From Methanobacteriota archaeon (lineage in GTDB: Archaea; Thermoplasmatota; Poseidoniia; Poseidoniales; Poseidoniaceae), in NCBI GenBank assembly GCA_002718195.1, contig PBDU01000021.1, positions 20,764 through 84,763 on the forward strand: 64,000 nucleotides of DNA. The letters are read 5' to 3'. Each line of letters starts with the position of its first letter. The stretch's first letter is position 1. Positions 34,897 to 44,020 of the stretch are shown in pieces. The notes beneath the pieces are model-generated. The model made no database searches. It had not been told where the DNA came from and saw only the letters and a program-made list of their open reading frames with translations. A program made the translations under genes and the position numbers.

Positions 34897-35916
34897 TCAA
34901 ATTAGGCTTAATCTCTCGTGCATAAGCATGTTGACTAGGGATTCAGAGAAGTTTACCCCATATGCGCATATTCTGCGTATTGATTCGGATATTTGTAGTT
35001 CACAGTATAACCGCTCTGATGATTTTCGTCCCTTCCAAACCTCACCCTCTTCTTCCTCTATCTCTTTCATGAGCAGTGTCAATTCTTTCTTTGCTGATTG
35101 AATTACTGAAACATCTTTTGTGTACATGTTATGGACTAGGGATTTAAGCTCCAAAGCAAGCAAAGGAATTGCGTGTAGAGGCATTTCTGTCGGATCTAAT
35201 TTTATCAAATCAAAATTATCACGAACCAAGAAAGCTAATCTTGTTGCGTGATCACCCATTCTCTCTAATACCCTTGCTATGTTGGCGTGTTCCATAGCCG
35301 AGAAACGGTCAATATCGAGCCTTTTTTCCACAGATGGAATTTTGATTGCAGCTGCAACCTGGCGCTCGATAAGTAATCTTCTTGCATCGATTTGTCGCTC
35401 TCTATCCTCGATATCCTTGAGCAAATCGATGGAATCGCCCTCCAATACAGAGTAACTATCATTCACTAATTCTGAGATAAGAATATACATTCTGTTAATC
35501 GAAACTTGAAGTTTAAGTTCAGAAGGATTCAGTAGTGAAACAATACTGATTTCTTTCTCTTCATCAGATTCAATCTCCATTCCCCTGGTATCACGAAGAA
35601 ACTCTCTGATAATCATTCTAGTTTCTCGCGGAATTTTTTCCGAGGAGGTAACCTTGATTACATCACTGCCCGATAAATAGGCACCAATCAACAAATCCAA
35701 GAGCCCATAATCGAGGTTAGTGCAATCTATTGTTGTGCAAGACTTACTCTTTTGTGCTCTGAGTTGAGAAATCCTCAAATCCCCCGTTGACAATTCTTCT
35801 ATGCTAACAAGGTCTCCTTTCGCAAGTTCGTTCTTACTTACCCAATCTTTGGGTAAAGATACAATCATGGTCGAGCCTCCGGTTATCTGGAGTTTTCTGT
35901 ACTCTCCATCAACCAT
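34897..35916 (-). CDS. AbrB/SpoVT-type DNA-binding plus PhoU-domain regulator
   Basis: The N-terminus (about residues 5-50: YRKLQITGGSTMIVSLPKDW) is an archaeal AbrB/SpoVT swapped-hairpin domain that usually binds DNA. The rest (residues 110-339) contains PhoU-like helices, e.g. EHANIARVLERMGDHATRL, with the E-x-x-x-D metal-ligand pattern. This layout is known for archaeal phosphate regulators. It is the first gene of the minus-strand pst operon, diverging from pstS, so it is a good candidate to control the shared intergenic region. ATG 35916 follows a GGTGAT element. Confidence 0.85.
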   Translation of the reverse strand: MVDGEYRKLQITGGSTMIVSLPKDWVSKNELAKGDLVSIEELSTGDLRISQLRAQKSKSCTTIDCTNLDYGLLDLLIGAYLSGSDVIKVTSSEKIPRETRMIIREFLRDTRGMEIESDEEKEISIVSLLNPSELKLQVSINRMYILISELVNDSYSVLEGDSIDLLKDIEDRERQIDARRLLIERQVAAAIKIPSVEKRLDIDRFSAMEHANIARVLERMGDHATRLAFLVRDNFDLIKLDPTEMPLHAIPLLALELKSLVHNMYTKDVSVIQSAKKELTLLMKEIEEEEGEVWKGRKSSERLYCELQISESIRRICAYGVNFSESLVNMLMHERLSLI

Positions 35917-36072
35917 CTAGTATCACCTGCATGTTCCATGTGAAAAGCACCAAATAGATAAGAAATCTCCATATTCTATTGAATAATATATAGAAGTATA
36001 TAACAAGCGTTATTATTTATTGAGCACCACTATGGTCTAATCAAGAATGGGACGAAACAAGGAGGAACAAAA
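35917..36072. promoter_or_regulatory. Divergent pst promoter region
   Basis: These 156 bases separate the regulator gene (-) from pstS (+). The core at 35983-36003 is AATAATATATAGAAGTATATA, which supplies TATA-like boxes for both directions; the two TATATA-type elements flank GAAG. Downstream toward pstS lie the leader and GGAGGA at 36061-36066. Phosphate control by the adjacent AbrB/PhoU protein is likely but is inference. Confidence 0.5.
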
Positions 36073-37188
36073 ATGAACCTTACAGTGAAGAAAAACAGCA
36101 AGGCTTTCGCCATAACCGTGACACTGATAATAGCAAGTTTAGCAGGTTGTATAGGAGAGGAAACAAGCGAAGATGAACAGAAGACAATAAACATCGCAGG
36201 AAGCAGTACTGTATTCCCTGTTGCAAGCGCATGGGCTCAAGCCTACAGCGGTGCAAATGCAGACTACACGGTAACTGTTGCAGGCGGAGGATCTGGAGCA
36301 GGCGCATCAAAAGTATGCAGCACTGAGGCAGATGCAGTGAACATCGGTGACATGAGCAGAGGATGGAAAGAGTCTGAAGCAACAGTTGGCGAAGATGGAT
36401 ACACCTATTCCTGCGCTAGTTCGGATGTCACAGTGACACAACTAATTGTTGCAATCGATGGTTTGTCAGTTGTAGTAAAGAAGGGAGGAGCCGCAGACCA
36501 ATGCACATCTGACATGGGTGGTCTTTCAATGGCTCAACTTAGATGGATTTACAGTGACTGGTCTGAAGATAATTTGGCTAACCACGAAGAAGGTGGTCTA
36601 GTCATGGACTCAACTACACCAAATAACGATGGTGACGGAGTAAGAGAGTGGAGTGACCTTCACAACTCACCTGCTTGCCCAGACAACGAAATCAAATTGT
36701 GGGGAGCAGATTCTGATTCTGGAACATATGAATACTTTGGAGAACAAGTATTCTGTAAGAAGTGTTTCGCAGATGCTGACCCTGTAGCTGAAAGTTTCTC
36801 AAACGCTAGGAATTATCAGAACTCTGCTGATGACAACCAAATTGTCAACGGATTAACAGGCGATGAGAACGCAATCGGATACTTTGGATTTGCATACTAT
36901 GAGGAAAATGCAAATGAGTTGTCCGTCATAGCAATTGCAAATAATGACACTCATGGAGTTCAAGATGCTGGTGATGCAGTAACTCCTGAAACAAGTACTG
37001 TAGCAGATGGAAGCTATGCACCTCTATCTCGTTACGTCTACATGAACGTCAACAATAACGATTGGGACCTAGTAAGAGGCTTCTTTGATTATGGATACTC
37101 TGAAGCAGGAATGGATCACGTAGCAGATGTTGGGTACGTTCCATTGCCAGATGACATGCTAAACGAAATGATTGCCAGACTAGGCTGA
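36073..37188 (+). CDS. pstS: Phosphate ABC transporter substrate-binding lipoprotein PstS
   Basis: PstS captures phosphate outside the membrane. The 371-residue protein has a signal peptide and lipobox SLAGC with C26 as lipid attachment site. The mature part begins with INIAGSSTVFPVASAWAQ, the phosphate-binding loop (G-S-S-T-V), followed by GGGSGAGASKVC, the second loop, and WGADSDSGTYEYF, the third loop. Its promoter faces the pst operon. A strong hairpin with T-tract follows. SD GGAGGA at 36061 fits ATG 36073. Confidence 0.93.
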   Translation: MNLTVKKNSKAFAITVTLIIASLAGCIGEETSEDEQKTINIAGSSTVFPVASAWAQAYSGANADYTVTVAGGGSGAGASKVCSTEADAVNIGDMSRGWKESEATVGEDGYTYSCASSDVTVTQLIVAIDGLSVVVKKGGAADQCTSDMGGLSMAQLRWIYSDWSEDNLANHEEGGLVMDSTTPNNDGDGVREWSDLHNSPACPDNEIKLWGADSDSGTYEYFGEQVFCKKCFADADPVAESFSNARNYQNSADDNQIVNGLTGDENAIGYFGFAYYEENANELSVIAIANNDTHGVQDAGDAVTPETSTVADGSYAPLSRYVYMNVNNNDWDLVRGFFDYGYSEAGMDHVADVGYVPLPDDMLNEMIARLG

Positions 37189-37232
37189 AATCATTAGTAA
37201 AGTACAGAGTAAGCACGTCAAAAGACGAATTT

Positions 37233-37271
37233 GCCCCCTATTCCACCACGGTGGGGTAGGGGGCTTTTTTT
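37233..37271 (+). terminator. Hairpin plus T-tract after pstS
   Basis: GCCCCCTA (37233-37240) pairs with TAGGGGGC (37257-37264), with an inner CCAC/GTGG stem, and is followed by seven T residues (37265-37271). Strong hairpin plus oligo-T suggests transcription termination of the highly regulated pstS gene. Confidence 0.75.
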
Positions 37272-37290
37272 ATTTCACCATAAAGTGAAA

Positions 37291-38475
37291 TCAGTAAAGT
37301 TCAGCCATATTACCTATCAGGCTAGATACTATTCTATCTGCTGCTCTTCTAGCGCCAGAAATATTCCTTGATACCGGGCCTAATTCTAACTCAGCTAGTG
37401 GACCTGAAACATAGATTCCAGGGTGCCAGCAAAGTGTCTGATCGACTATTGGGTAGCCGCATTTTGCGCAAGGCAATGATGCTGACTGAATGAGTTGAGT
37501 GATTAGTTCTCCTCCAGGTCTATTTCCCTCAAATCCTGTTGCGAGTAAAATTCTATCAGCAATGATTTTTTCTCCTGACTCTAATTTTATGATTAACTGT
37601 TCATTATCCTCTATTAATTCATCAACATCATCGATATGCCATGATATATTTCCTCGGGCAATTTGCTGGTTTAGAGATTCGATTACATCAGGAGACATCG
37701 AACCTTTGTGTCTTGCTTTTGTGATTAACTTCCTGCGCTTGTTCACGTCAGCAATTTTGGAATACCCGTCCATGTACATGGGTCCAAGCCAACCTGGGTC
37801 ACTATCGAACTGATGCTCCCTTAATTCATGCCTAGTAACCAAAGTAACTTCGTGTCCTTCCTCTGCTAAACGCAATGCAACTTGCCCTGCAGATATGCCT
37901 CCTCCAATTACAGAAACTGACTCTTTGAGATTCGGTAAAGCATCAAAATTATCGCTGAAGATATGATGAATTTTCTCGCTATCGATTTTAGACCATTCTG
38001 GCCATGTAGGCTGGTCTCCAGCACCCATTGCAAAAACGACATTTTTTGCACCTATTTGCTGACCGTTGTCAATTTCAACCATCACGAATTCTGATTCTAA
38101 AGTACATGATTCTGCTTTGGCTTGAATATGTAATTCATCAATCTGATACTTTGCAATGATCTCATCGCAGTGTTTATTGAAAAATTCTAAACTCGGTCTG
38201 TCGTAAGGGGGAGAAAACAATGGAATCCCTTGGTTTTCTTCTTCTACAGCCTTATCCAGCAAAGCCCATGGGTCTATGTCAAGATTATGGACAGAAGGTG
38301 AACGTAGATATTGCATTCCTGTAGTAGAAGTACAATCTTTCCATCTCTGCAGCAACTTTTGGTTAGGATCAATTATTCTTATTTGCTCAATGTCGACATT
38401 TGCTTGTCCGATTAATCGGGCAGCAATATGGACGCCGTGTATTCCTCCACCAACGATTAACCAATCAAGCATCAT
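37291..38475 (-). CDS. FAD/NAD(P)-binding oxidoreductase (FAD-dependent monooxygenase-like)
   Basis: This 394-residue flavoprotein has an N-terminal FAD-binding motif ([16 protein letters not shown]) and a second dinucleotide motif [20 protein letters not shown], as in two-Rossmann monooxygenases and lysine/ornithine hydroxylase-like proteins. The C-terminal [11 protein letters not shown] matches the usual ATG-x-x-P-x region. A P-C-A-K-C-G-Y segment could bind a metal. Its start overlaps the stop of the COG0523 GTPase gene (ATGA), so the two are probably coupled, suggesting a role in metal stress or metal-dependent chemistry. The substrate is unknown. Confidence 0.75.
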   Translation of the reverse strand: MMLDWLIVGGGIHGVHIAARLIGQANVDIEQIRIIDPNQKLLQRWKDCTSTTGMQYLRSPSVHNLDIDPWALLDKAVEEENQGIPLFSPPYDRPSLEFFNKHCDEIIAKYQIDELHIQAKAESCTLESEFVMVEIDNGQQIGAKNVVFAMGAGDQPTWPEWSKIDSEKIHHIFSDNFDALPNLKESVSVIGGGISAGQVALRLAEEGHEVTLVTRHELREHQFDSDPGWLGPMYMDGYSKIADVNKRRKLITKARHKGSMSPDVIESLNQQIARGNISWHIDDVDELIEDNEQLIIKLESGEKIIADRILLATGFEGNRPGGELITQLIQSASLPCAKCGYPIVDQTLCWHPGIYVSGPLAELELGPVSRNISGARRAADRIVSSLIGNMAELY

Positions 38476-39713
38476 TCTTGTTCCTCAATTTCTGTATCTA
38501 AGACTGGAAAAGGATTCTCCAGACCATTCCACGAATCCATGTCCAAATTTTCTACATCATGGACATAATGACAAGCGTCTAATTCTGCTCGGATTGCGTC
38601 CTCATCCATCGATTGTCCAATGAATACAAGCAACTGCATTCTATCCCCGTAATTCTCATCCCAGTCAGGTCGATTTTCTGGCCTTTGTTCTTCAGGGATT
38701 TGAAGCGCCTCTTTGTCTTCTACTGCATCATACCAAATTCCGGCAGGAGAAACATTGCTCACACCACCTGCTTGAGCCCATTCGTAAGCACATTTGTGGT
38801 CTGCAGAGACCCAGAAGAAGCCTTTGGATCTTAGAATTCCTTCCCACTTTTCCTTGTTGCTCACGAAAGCATAGAACTTTTCTGCATCAAATGGTTTTGA
38901 TGAACGATACGTAAAACTAGAGATCCCATACTCTTCTGTTTCGGGAGTATGTTCACCTTGTAATTCTTTTATCCATCCTGCTGAACTCTCTGCCTTTTGA
39001 TAATCGAAGAGTTTTGTGTCAAGTACTCTGTCAAGTGGAACTTTGCTGTGGCTGGTTGGGATTATTTGAGCACCAGGATTTAGTGCTTTTATGATTGCTT
39101 CAACCTCTTCAGCTTGCTTTTCATTCACTAGGTCAAGCTTGTTCAAGACTATCACATCTGCAAATTCAATTTGGTCAATCAACAAGTCTGTCACCGTTCT
39201 TTGGTCTTCTTCACCCAAAGATTCTCCTCTTTCTTGGAGAGCCTCTGCCTGTTTGTAGTCATGCAAGAAGTTAGCAGCATCCACAACAGTTACCATTGTA
39301 TCTAGTCTTGATATATGGCTCAAACTGACTCCATTTTCGTCCTCAAAAGTAAAAGTTTGAGCTACCGGAATAGGCTCTGAAATACCTGTTGATTCAATCA
39401 ATAAATAATCAAATCTGCCTTCTTTGGCGAGTCTTGAAACCTCTGCGAGTAAGTCATCACGAAGCGTACAGCAAATACAACCATTGGACATCTCTACGAG
39501 TTTTTCTTCAGTTCTGCTTAATTCAGCTCCACCTTTTTCAACAAGTTCTGCATCAATATTTACTTCGCTCATATCATTTACGATGACTGCGACTCTGCGC
39601 CCGTCTCGATTGTTCAATACTTGATTAAGCAAGGTTGTTTTTCCAGCACCAAGAAATCCTGAAAGGACTGTTACGGGGAGTCTATTTTCGTTAACTGACT
39701 GTGCTTCACTAAT
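38472..39713 (-). CDS. COG0523 (CobW/ZNG-like) GTPase, metallochaperone, apparent ATT start
   Basis: COG0523 GTPases deliver metals such as zinc to client enzymes. The G1 P-loop is [15 protein letters not shown], which lies upstream of the first ATG/GTG/TTG-type initiator in frame; the only candidate that includes it is ATT at 39711-39713 (reverse strand), with in-frame stop TAG just before it. An AGGTGA element lies 5 bases upstream of the ATT, as expected for an initiator. Other motifs: [11 protein letters not shown] (the metal-binding C-x-C-C), [11 protein letters not shown] (Walker B), and IVLNKLDLV (N-K-x-D). The CobW_C domain follows, including [13 protein letters not shown]. The predicted length is 413 residues. 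It is coupled to the flavoprotein gene downstream. Confidence 0.82.
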   Translation of the reverse strand: MSEAQSVNENRLPVTVLSGFLGAGKTTLLNQVLNNRDGRRVAVIVNDMSEVNIDAELVEKGGAELSRTEEKLVEMSNGCICCTLRDDLLAEVSRLAKEGRFDYLLIESTGISEPIPVAQTFTFEDENGVSLSHISRLDTMVTVVDAANFLHDYKQAEALQERGESLGEEDQRTVTDLLIDQIEFADVIVLNKLDLVNEKQAEEVEAIIKALNPGAQIIPTSHSKVPLDRVLDTKLFDYQKAESSAGWIKELQGEHTPETEEYGISSFTYRSSKPFDAEKFYAFVSNKEKWEGILRSKGFFWVSADHKCAYEWAQAGGVSNVSPAGIWYDAVEDKEALQIPEEQRPENRPDWDENYGDRMQLLVFIGQSMDEDAIRAELDACHYVHDVENLDMDSWNGLENPFPVLDTEIEEQE

Positions 39714-39792
39714 CTAAATCACCTAGATATAGGCTGATTTCAACAGTTATTAATAGGTTTTTACAATTTTGTAATAAATACAAATTCATAAA

Positions 39793-39826
39793 AATATATT
39801 ATTTGTTTTGTAAGGTTATACCTTAC
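39793..39826 (-). promoter_or_regulatory. Candidate metal-responsive operator and TATA box
   Basis: GTAAGGT (39810-39816) and ACCTTAC (39820-39826) form a perfect inverted repeat around TAT. It adjoins an AT-rich TATA-like element (AATATATTAT at 39794-39803), about 80-115 bases upstream of the COG0523 GTPase start on the minus strand. This position, next to the TATA/BRE, suits an operator. The sequence resembles DtxR/MntR-type metal-regulator sites only loosely. Confidence 0.5.
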
Positions 39827-39873
39827 TTACGCTGGAATAGAATAAAAACAGGAATCAGGGTTTGAAATTCAAA

Positions 39874-40437
39874 CTAAGGTTTCCAGTCTTTCTGATTTAG
39901 ATGCGGCTTTATTTCTTCTATTTTCTCATGCTCTTCAAGGCGATCTAATAACCAGTAAACCCAATGAAAGGTTCCCATGCCCTCTTCCATTGTTACACTG
40001 CTTGCTTCATGCATACCATATCCAAACTCTGTCAACTCCATCATGCGCCTCATACTTGGACCAATCAAAGACAAATATCCCTTCCAGAATGAATAGACTA
40101 TGTCAAATGACAAATTTCTATGATATGTCATCACTGCGTGGTTAGCCATCAGTACAATAACGGCATTGGTTGCATCTTTCTGTTCTCGAGAAAGGGACAT
40201 CAAATCTTCCAGAGTTGAATCCTTTGTTACTGCCATTCCAAAAGTTGCAAACCCCCTTTGTACGAGCGGATTTTCTAACGAAGCAGCGATAGTTTGGGAA
40301 ATCTCATACCTTCTGTTTCGATTGACTTCTAGAACTTGCCTTAATCCAAATAACAAGGTAGCCATAATGGCAAGCCCACCAAGAGCTTCTCCGATATTGG
40401 CTATGTTTTCTAAATTCATGCTATTCACAATCTTCAT
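39874..40437 (-). CDS. Membrane-anchored hypothetical protein, paralog A
   Basis: This 187-residue protein has one N-terminal membrane helix (about residues 17-34) followed by a helical cytoplasmic domain. Conserved with the protein at 41954-42442 are NIGEALGGLAIMATLLFGLRQV, N-R-R-Y-E-I, E-N-P-L-V-Q-R-G-F and L-T-R-E-x-K-D-A-x-N-A-type segments. I do not recognise the family. It overlaps the MFS gene stop by four bases, so it is coupled to the transporter. ATG 40437 and ATG 40419 are both possible. Confidence 0.65.
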   Translation of the reverse strand: MKIVNSMNLENIANIGEALGGLAIMATLLFGLRQVLEVNRNRRYEISQTIAASLENPLVQRGFATFGMAVTKDSTLEDLMSLSREQKDATNAVIVLMANHAVMTYHRNLSFDIVYSFWKGYLSLIGPSMRRMMELTEFGYGMHEASSVTMEEGMGTFHWVYWLLDRLEEHEKIEEIKPHLNQKDWKP

Positions 40438-41756
40438 TTGGATTCAGTTGGAGTTGAATCTTCAACAGGAACCATTGACTTACCCATTCCAATCAGAACT
40501 AGAAGAACGATTACCTGGAATCCAGCACCAACCAAAAACAAGTTTGGATAATTCTCTCCAACTAGGTCAAAGACAGCCGGTGAAACTTGTGTTCCTAGAA
40601 TAGCACCGAAGTTTATGCCAGTCATGTAAACAGAGAATTGCGAACCACCAAGGTCTGAGGTAGTTACAGACATAAGCAGGGCAATTAGGTTTGCACCAAC
40701 TACTCCCCAGACAATGGTCCAAAGCATCCAATAAAACTGCATGAAGTCAGGGTTTGTCCAGTTTGCTCTTAGCAATGACCAAACGATTGTCATAACGGTC
40801 CCAAGACCTACTGCATAAGTCATAATCTTGTGAGAGCCAAATTTACTTCCAAGCATTCCACCAATAAAGAAACCAATCATTGTCATCAAGAAGATTACAA
40901 CACCTTTGAGAGCCAAATATTCTTCTTCACTCCAACCTAGTCCTCTTTGGAATAAGAATGGGAATTGGATGTCGATGATACCCATGCTAGCTCCCATACC
41001 ACCGCCAATCCATACAACAGAACTCAATAGTAGTGCCCACCTTGCGGTTTTATTCTTGAATGCGAGCATAAGAGAACCCCATATTTCTCCAAAGGATAAT
41101 GACTCAAATTCCTCAACCGAGGCATCTTGCCTTGGACCAGGGAATCTGCGATCACCTTGTTTCTCCAACACGAAAAGAGGAACCAGCATGAAGAGAGCAA
41201 GAACTGGTAATTGGACCATCAATGCTGCTTGGAATCCGGATTCAAGTAAAACTCCTCCAAGAACGAGTGCTGCAAACATGAATCCAAAACCTTTGGAAAC
41301 AAACATTATACCGTTAGCAAACGAAATTTCATTTTCCTCAAGAACATCTACCGCAAGAGCATCAGAACTCACATCTTGCAAAGCAGCGAAGATGTTGTGA
41401 ACAAGGAAAAACAAACCAATAGCTTGCAGGTTTTCCTCTGGTGCGTCAATTGCAAGGAATGCAGCCATTGTGACTATCATACCAAGTTGGGCACCAAGTA
41501 TCCATGGTCTTCTCCTACCCATTGAGGAAGATTGATAGCGGTCAATCAGAGGACCGAGAATTAATTTCCCAAACATCCATGGTAGGGTACCCATAAGGGT
41601 CAAGGTTGCAATTTGGTCATCGCTTACATCGATTGTTTCAAGACCAACAAGATAGGTTACAAAGGCTACAGCAATGAAAGCCCACGGAACACCTTGGAAG
41701 AAATACAAGGCGCAAAGCGTCCCGTATCGAGAGAGTTTACTTTCGTTCAAATACAT
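40434..41756 (-). CDS. MFS transporter (PAT/AmpG-like)
   Basis: This 440-residue protein has about 12 membrane helices in two halves. The first loop between helices 2 and 3 reads GPLIDRYQSSSMGRRRPWIL, the G-x-x-x-D-x-x-x-x-x-x-x-G-R-R-x-P MFS signature, here of the AmpG/PAT (acetyl-CoA/muropeptide) or sugar-transporter-like type. The G-V-P-W-A-F-I-A-V-A-F near the N-terminus is characteristic of the AmpG/PAT branch. The substrate cannot be fixed. It is flanked on both sides by paralogous membrane-anchored proteins, which may be its regulators or partners. Confidence 0.78.
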   Translation of the reverse strand: MYLNESKLSRYGTLCALYFFQGVPWAFIAVAFVTYLVGLETIDVSDDQIATLTLMGTLPWMFGKLILGPLIDRYQSSSMGRRRPWILGAQLGMIVTMAAFLAIDAPEENLQAIGLFFLVHNIFAALQDVSSDALAVDVLEENEISFANGIMFVSKGFGFMFAALVLGGVLLESGFQAALMVQLPVLALFMLVPLFVLEKQGDRRFPGPRQDASVEEFESLSFGEIWGSLMLAFKNKTARWALLLSSVVWIGGGMGASMGIIDIQFPFLFQRGLGWSEEEYLALKGVVIFLMTMIGFFIGGMLGSKFGSHKIMTYAVGLGTVMTIVWSLLRANWTNPDFMQFYWMLWTIVWGVVGANLIALLMSVTTSDLGGSQFSVYMTGINFGAILGTQVSPAVFDLVGENYPNLFLVGAGFQVIVLLVLIGMGKSMVPVEDSTPTESK

Positions 41757-41953
41757 CTAAATCGTTCCTAAGAATCCAAATGGTTTCTAATAGTTATTGG
41801 CGAATTTTTGCCCGAAATGCCTAAAATTTACTGAAATCTGTTGGACCAATTATAGGTAGTTATTTTTTAAAGTGAAATGATAACTTTTGGTAAGAGGGAG
41901 AGTCATCTTTTCATATTCACCATGGCTCAATTGACTAAAAGTCAGAGTGTGTA

Positions 41954-42442
41954 TCAATCTGAGTCAGGAGCCTCATCGAGGTTCTCCATCAGCCAGTAAA
42001 GACCATTCCAAACTGCACTTACAGATTCTGGTTCTTGCATCATGGCTTTTGCATGCACTTCTACAGCCCTGCGCCAGCGTGGTCCGAATATGCGGACATA
42101 ATAACCGCAAAAAGCCTCGACAAGATCGATGGACAGGTGACCGTGCTTAGCAAGTAAACCGATGTTGTTCATTCCAATCATTGTAGCATTCATTGCGTCT
42201 TTTTCCTCACGTGTCAGTGAGACTAATTCTTGGAGAGTCAACTCTTCATGCAACTTATTTGTCGTCACTGCAAAACCTCGATGAATCATCGGGTTATTCA
42301 GGTGAGCGGCTAAGTCTCGACCGATTTCATATCGGCGATTTTCATTCCAAAACTTAACTTGGCGAAGACTGAATAGAAGGGTAAACAGGATAGCAATACC
42401 ACTGACTGCCTCGCCAATGTTTGCCGCTGTCTCTATGTCCAT
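41954..42442 (-). CDS. Membrane-anchored hypothetical protein, paralog B
   Basis: This 162-residue protein is a clear paralog of the one at 39874-40437: ANIGEAVSGIAILFTLLFSLRQV, ENRRYEIGRDLAAHLNNP, then HRGFAVT and L-T-R-E-E-K-D-A-M-N-A-T. It has one membrane helix near the N-terminus (residues 8-26). It lies upstream of the MFS gene, separated by 197 bases that probably contain the MFS promoter (TATA-like TTTAAAAAATA on the minus strand). It lacks the C-terminal extension of paralog A. Function unknown. Confidence 0.65.
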   Translation of the reverse strand: MDIETAANIGEAVSGIAILFTLLFSLRQVKFWNENRRYEIGRDLAAHLNNPMIHRGFAVTTNKLHEELTLQELVSLTREEKDAMNATMIGMNNIGLLAKHGHLSIDLVEAFCGYYVRIFGPRWRRAVEVHAKAMMQEPESVSAVWNGLYWLMENLDEAPDSD

Positions 42443-42517
42443 TGGAGATGTTCAATATGCTGGACTTCTTGATACTTGTGGATTCTATAACTAGTGGATT
42501 TAGTAAAGAAAATTCAA

Positions 42518-44020
42518 TCAAACAAAGATGAATATGCCGAATTGTCCTGATGTGCACAACTCAGAATCTCTGAATTCAATAATGTTAATTTGTTGAGAGT
42601 CATCAAAGAATCCCTGCCATTCAGAATCATCTGTACAAGCGATTGCTCCATCGAATTCATCTAATTTAGTATCCTGTGTAATCAAAGATGTAGGCGTCAA
42701 GTCTCCAGTATGCAGACTTAGAACCACTTCTGGCCTACCAGATATTAACTCATAGGAAATCATCAATTTTGAATCATCTCCAATCATTTCAGCAATTCCA
42801 TCCACTTCTTCAATAGGTCCTGCGGAATAACCCATATCGGTTAAGGGTAGTAAAATCAATGACCAGACCATCATTATACTTGCACATGCTACAATGATTC
42901 TATCCTTAGTTTTCTGATCCCACTCAATGCAACTAGAGGCTGCTATGAAACAAAGTGGTCCAAGAAGGGGCATCGTCCAGTATTCGTGTACTAAGGCTCC
43001 TTGAAGGAATATAATGCAATGAATTATTCCTGCGCTGAGGGGTAAAATAATCCATCTTCCAATCCTCTCAGTCTTGATTCTGTCTTTTTTGAATCTAACA
43101 GAAATGATGATTGCCCAAGCTGAAATCATCGTGAACAATTGGATGAACAAAACCCCAATTGCTGTCAGTGGGATTAGCGCTACTGCAGGTAAATCCCCAA
43201 ACATTGAATCCCAATTTGTGCCGGAGAAATCGAAGCTTACCGAACGCTTCTCAGCGATTGAAAATAATGGGTCGAGCGAGCCATATGCCATATTGATGAC
43301 AAATAGGTGCAGGAAAAATACAGCACATGCAGCGAAAAATAAGATTGTGATATGAATTCGATAATCCCGTAATTTACCAAGCCAGCCATCTTCTATTCCC
43401 TTGAATTGAGCGAACCAAGCCAACAGGAGTGCTACTCCGACTGGGTAGTATGCACTCCAATCTATCAAAAATCCGAGTATTACAAGCACAAAGATAGTGG
43501 CAAGTCTTTTCGAATTTGGCTCAAGGATTTGCAGGTGTATTCTATTCATTAAAATACAAATCAAAGCGGTAACCGTAGGCTCGTAATTTGGTATAGCGCC
43601 GAAAAGAATCATCATCGGGCTGGCAAGGAATATAACAAAGGCAATTGATCCACTGCTGGCGTCAAAATATCTGCTTGTGAACTGACGTAACTCTAGTGCA
43701 CCCCACATCACAATTAGGGCTTGAAATAACCTAATGGGCCAAACGTGCCATCCGAAAATGAGTAAACCAGGAATCCCAAATAGATGGACTAATGGAGGAT
43801 GAGTTGGATAATACCAACATGAGATTCTTGAGATGTTTAGGCACTCAGGAATCGGTTCAGAAATGAACCACCATGAATGCAGCATCCATTGAGCAGTGTT
43901 GAAATCATGCCTATGAGTTGGACCTTCCAGTAACCAAGCAATGAGCCAAACAAGCCAAGAAACAACGAAGATTTTTTCAAATTTTGAAAATGCAAAGGAT
44001 GGTTTTTCTGCCTCATTCAT
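42518..44020 (-). CDS. GT-C type membrane glycosyltransferase (GT39-like)
   Basis: This 500-residue membrane protein has about ten or more helices. It resembles lipid-linked glycosyltransferases of the PMT/ArnT type: a long first external loop contains the aspartate-bearing GPTHRHDFNTAQWMLHSWW, consistent with a catalytic Asp, and YYPTHPPLVHLFGIPGLL, with a central THPP motif as in the GT39/GT83 groups. The C-terminal 120 residues are an external soluble domain with two Cys (…IACTDDSEWQGF…, SELCTSGQF). It overlaps by four bases the next gene, so its donor lipid and that membrane protein may be linked. Confidence 0.72.
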   Translation of the reverse strand: MNEAEKPSFAFSKFEKIFVVSWLVWLIAWLLEGPTHRHDFNTAQWMLHSWWFISEPIPECLNISRISCWYYPTHPPLVHLFGIPGLLIFGWHVWPIRLFQALIVMWGALELRQFTSRYFDASSGSIAFVIFLASPMMILFGAIPNYEPTVTALICILMNRIHLQILEPNSKRLATIFVLVILGFLIDWSAYYPVGVALLLAWFAQFKGIEDGWLGKLRDYRIHITILFFAACAVFFLHLFVINMAYGSLDPLFSIAEKRSVSFDFSGTNWDSMFGDLPAVALIPLTAIGVLFIQLFTMISAWAIIISVRFKKDRIKTERIGRWIILPLSAGIIHCIIFLQGALVHEYWTMPLLGPLCFIAASSCIEWDQKTKDRIIVACASIMMVWSLILLPLTDMGYSAGPIEEVDGIAEMIGDDSKLMISYELISGRPEVVLSLHTGDLTPTSLITQDTKLDEFDGAIACTDDSEWQGFFDDSQQINIIEFRDSELCTSGQFGIFIFV

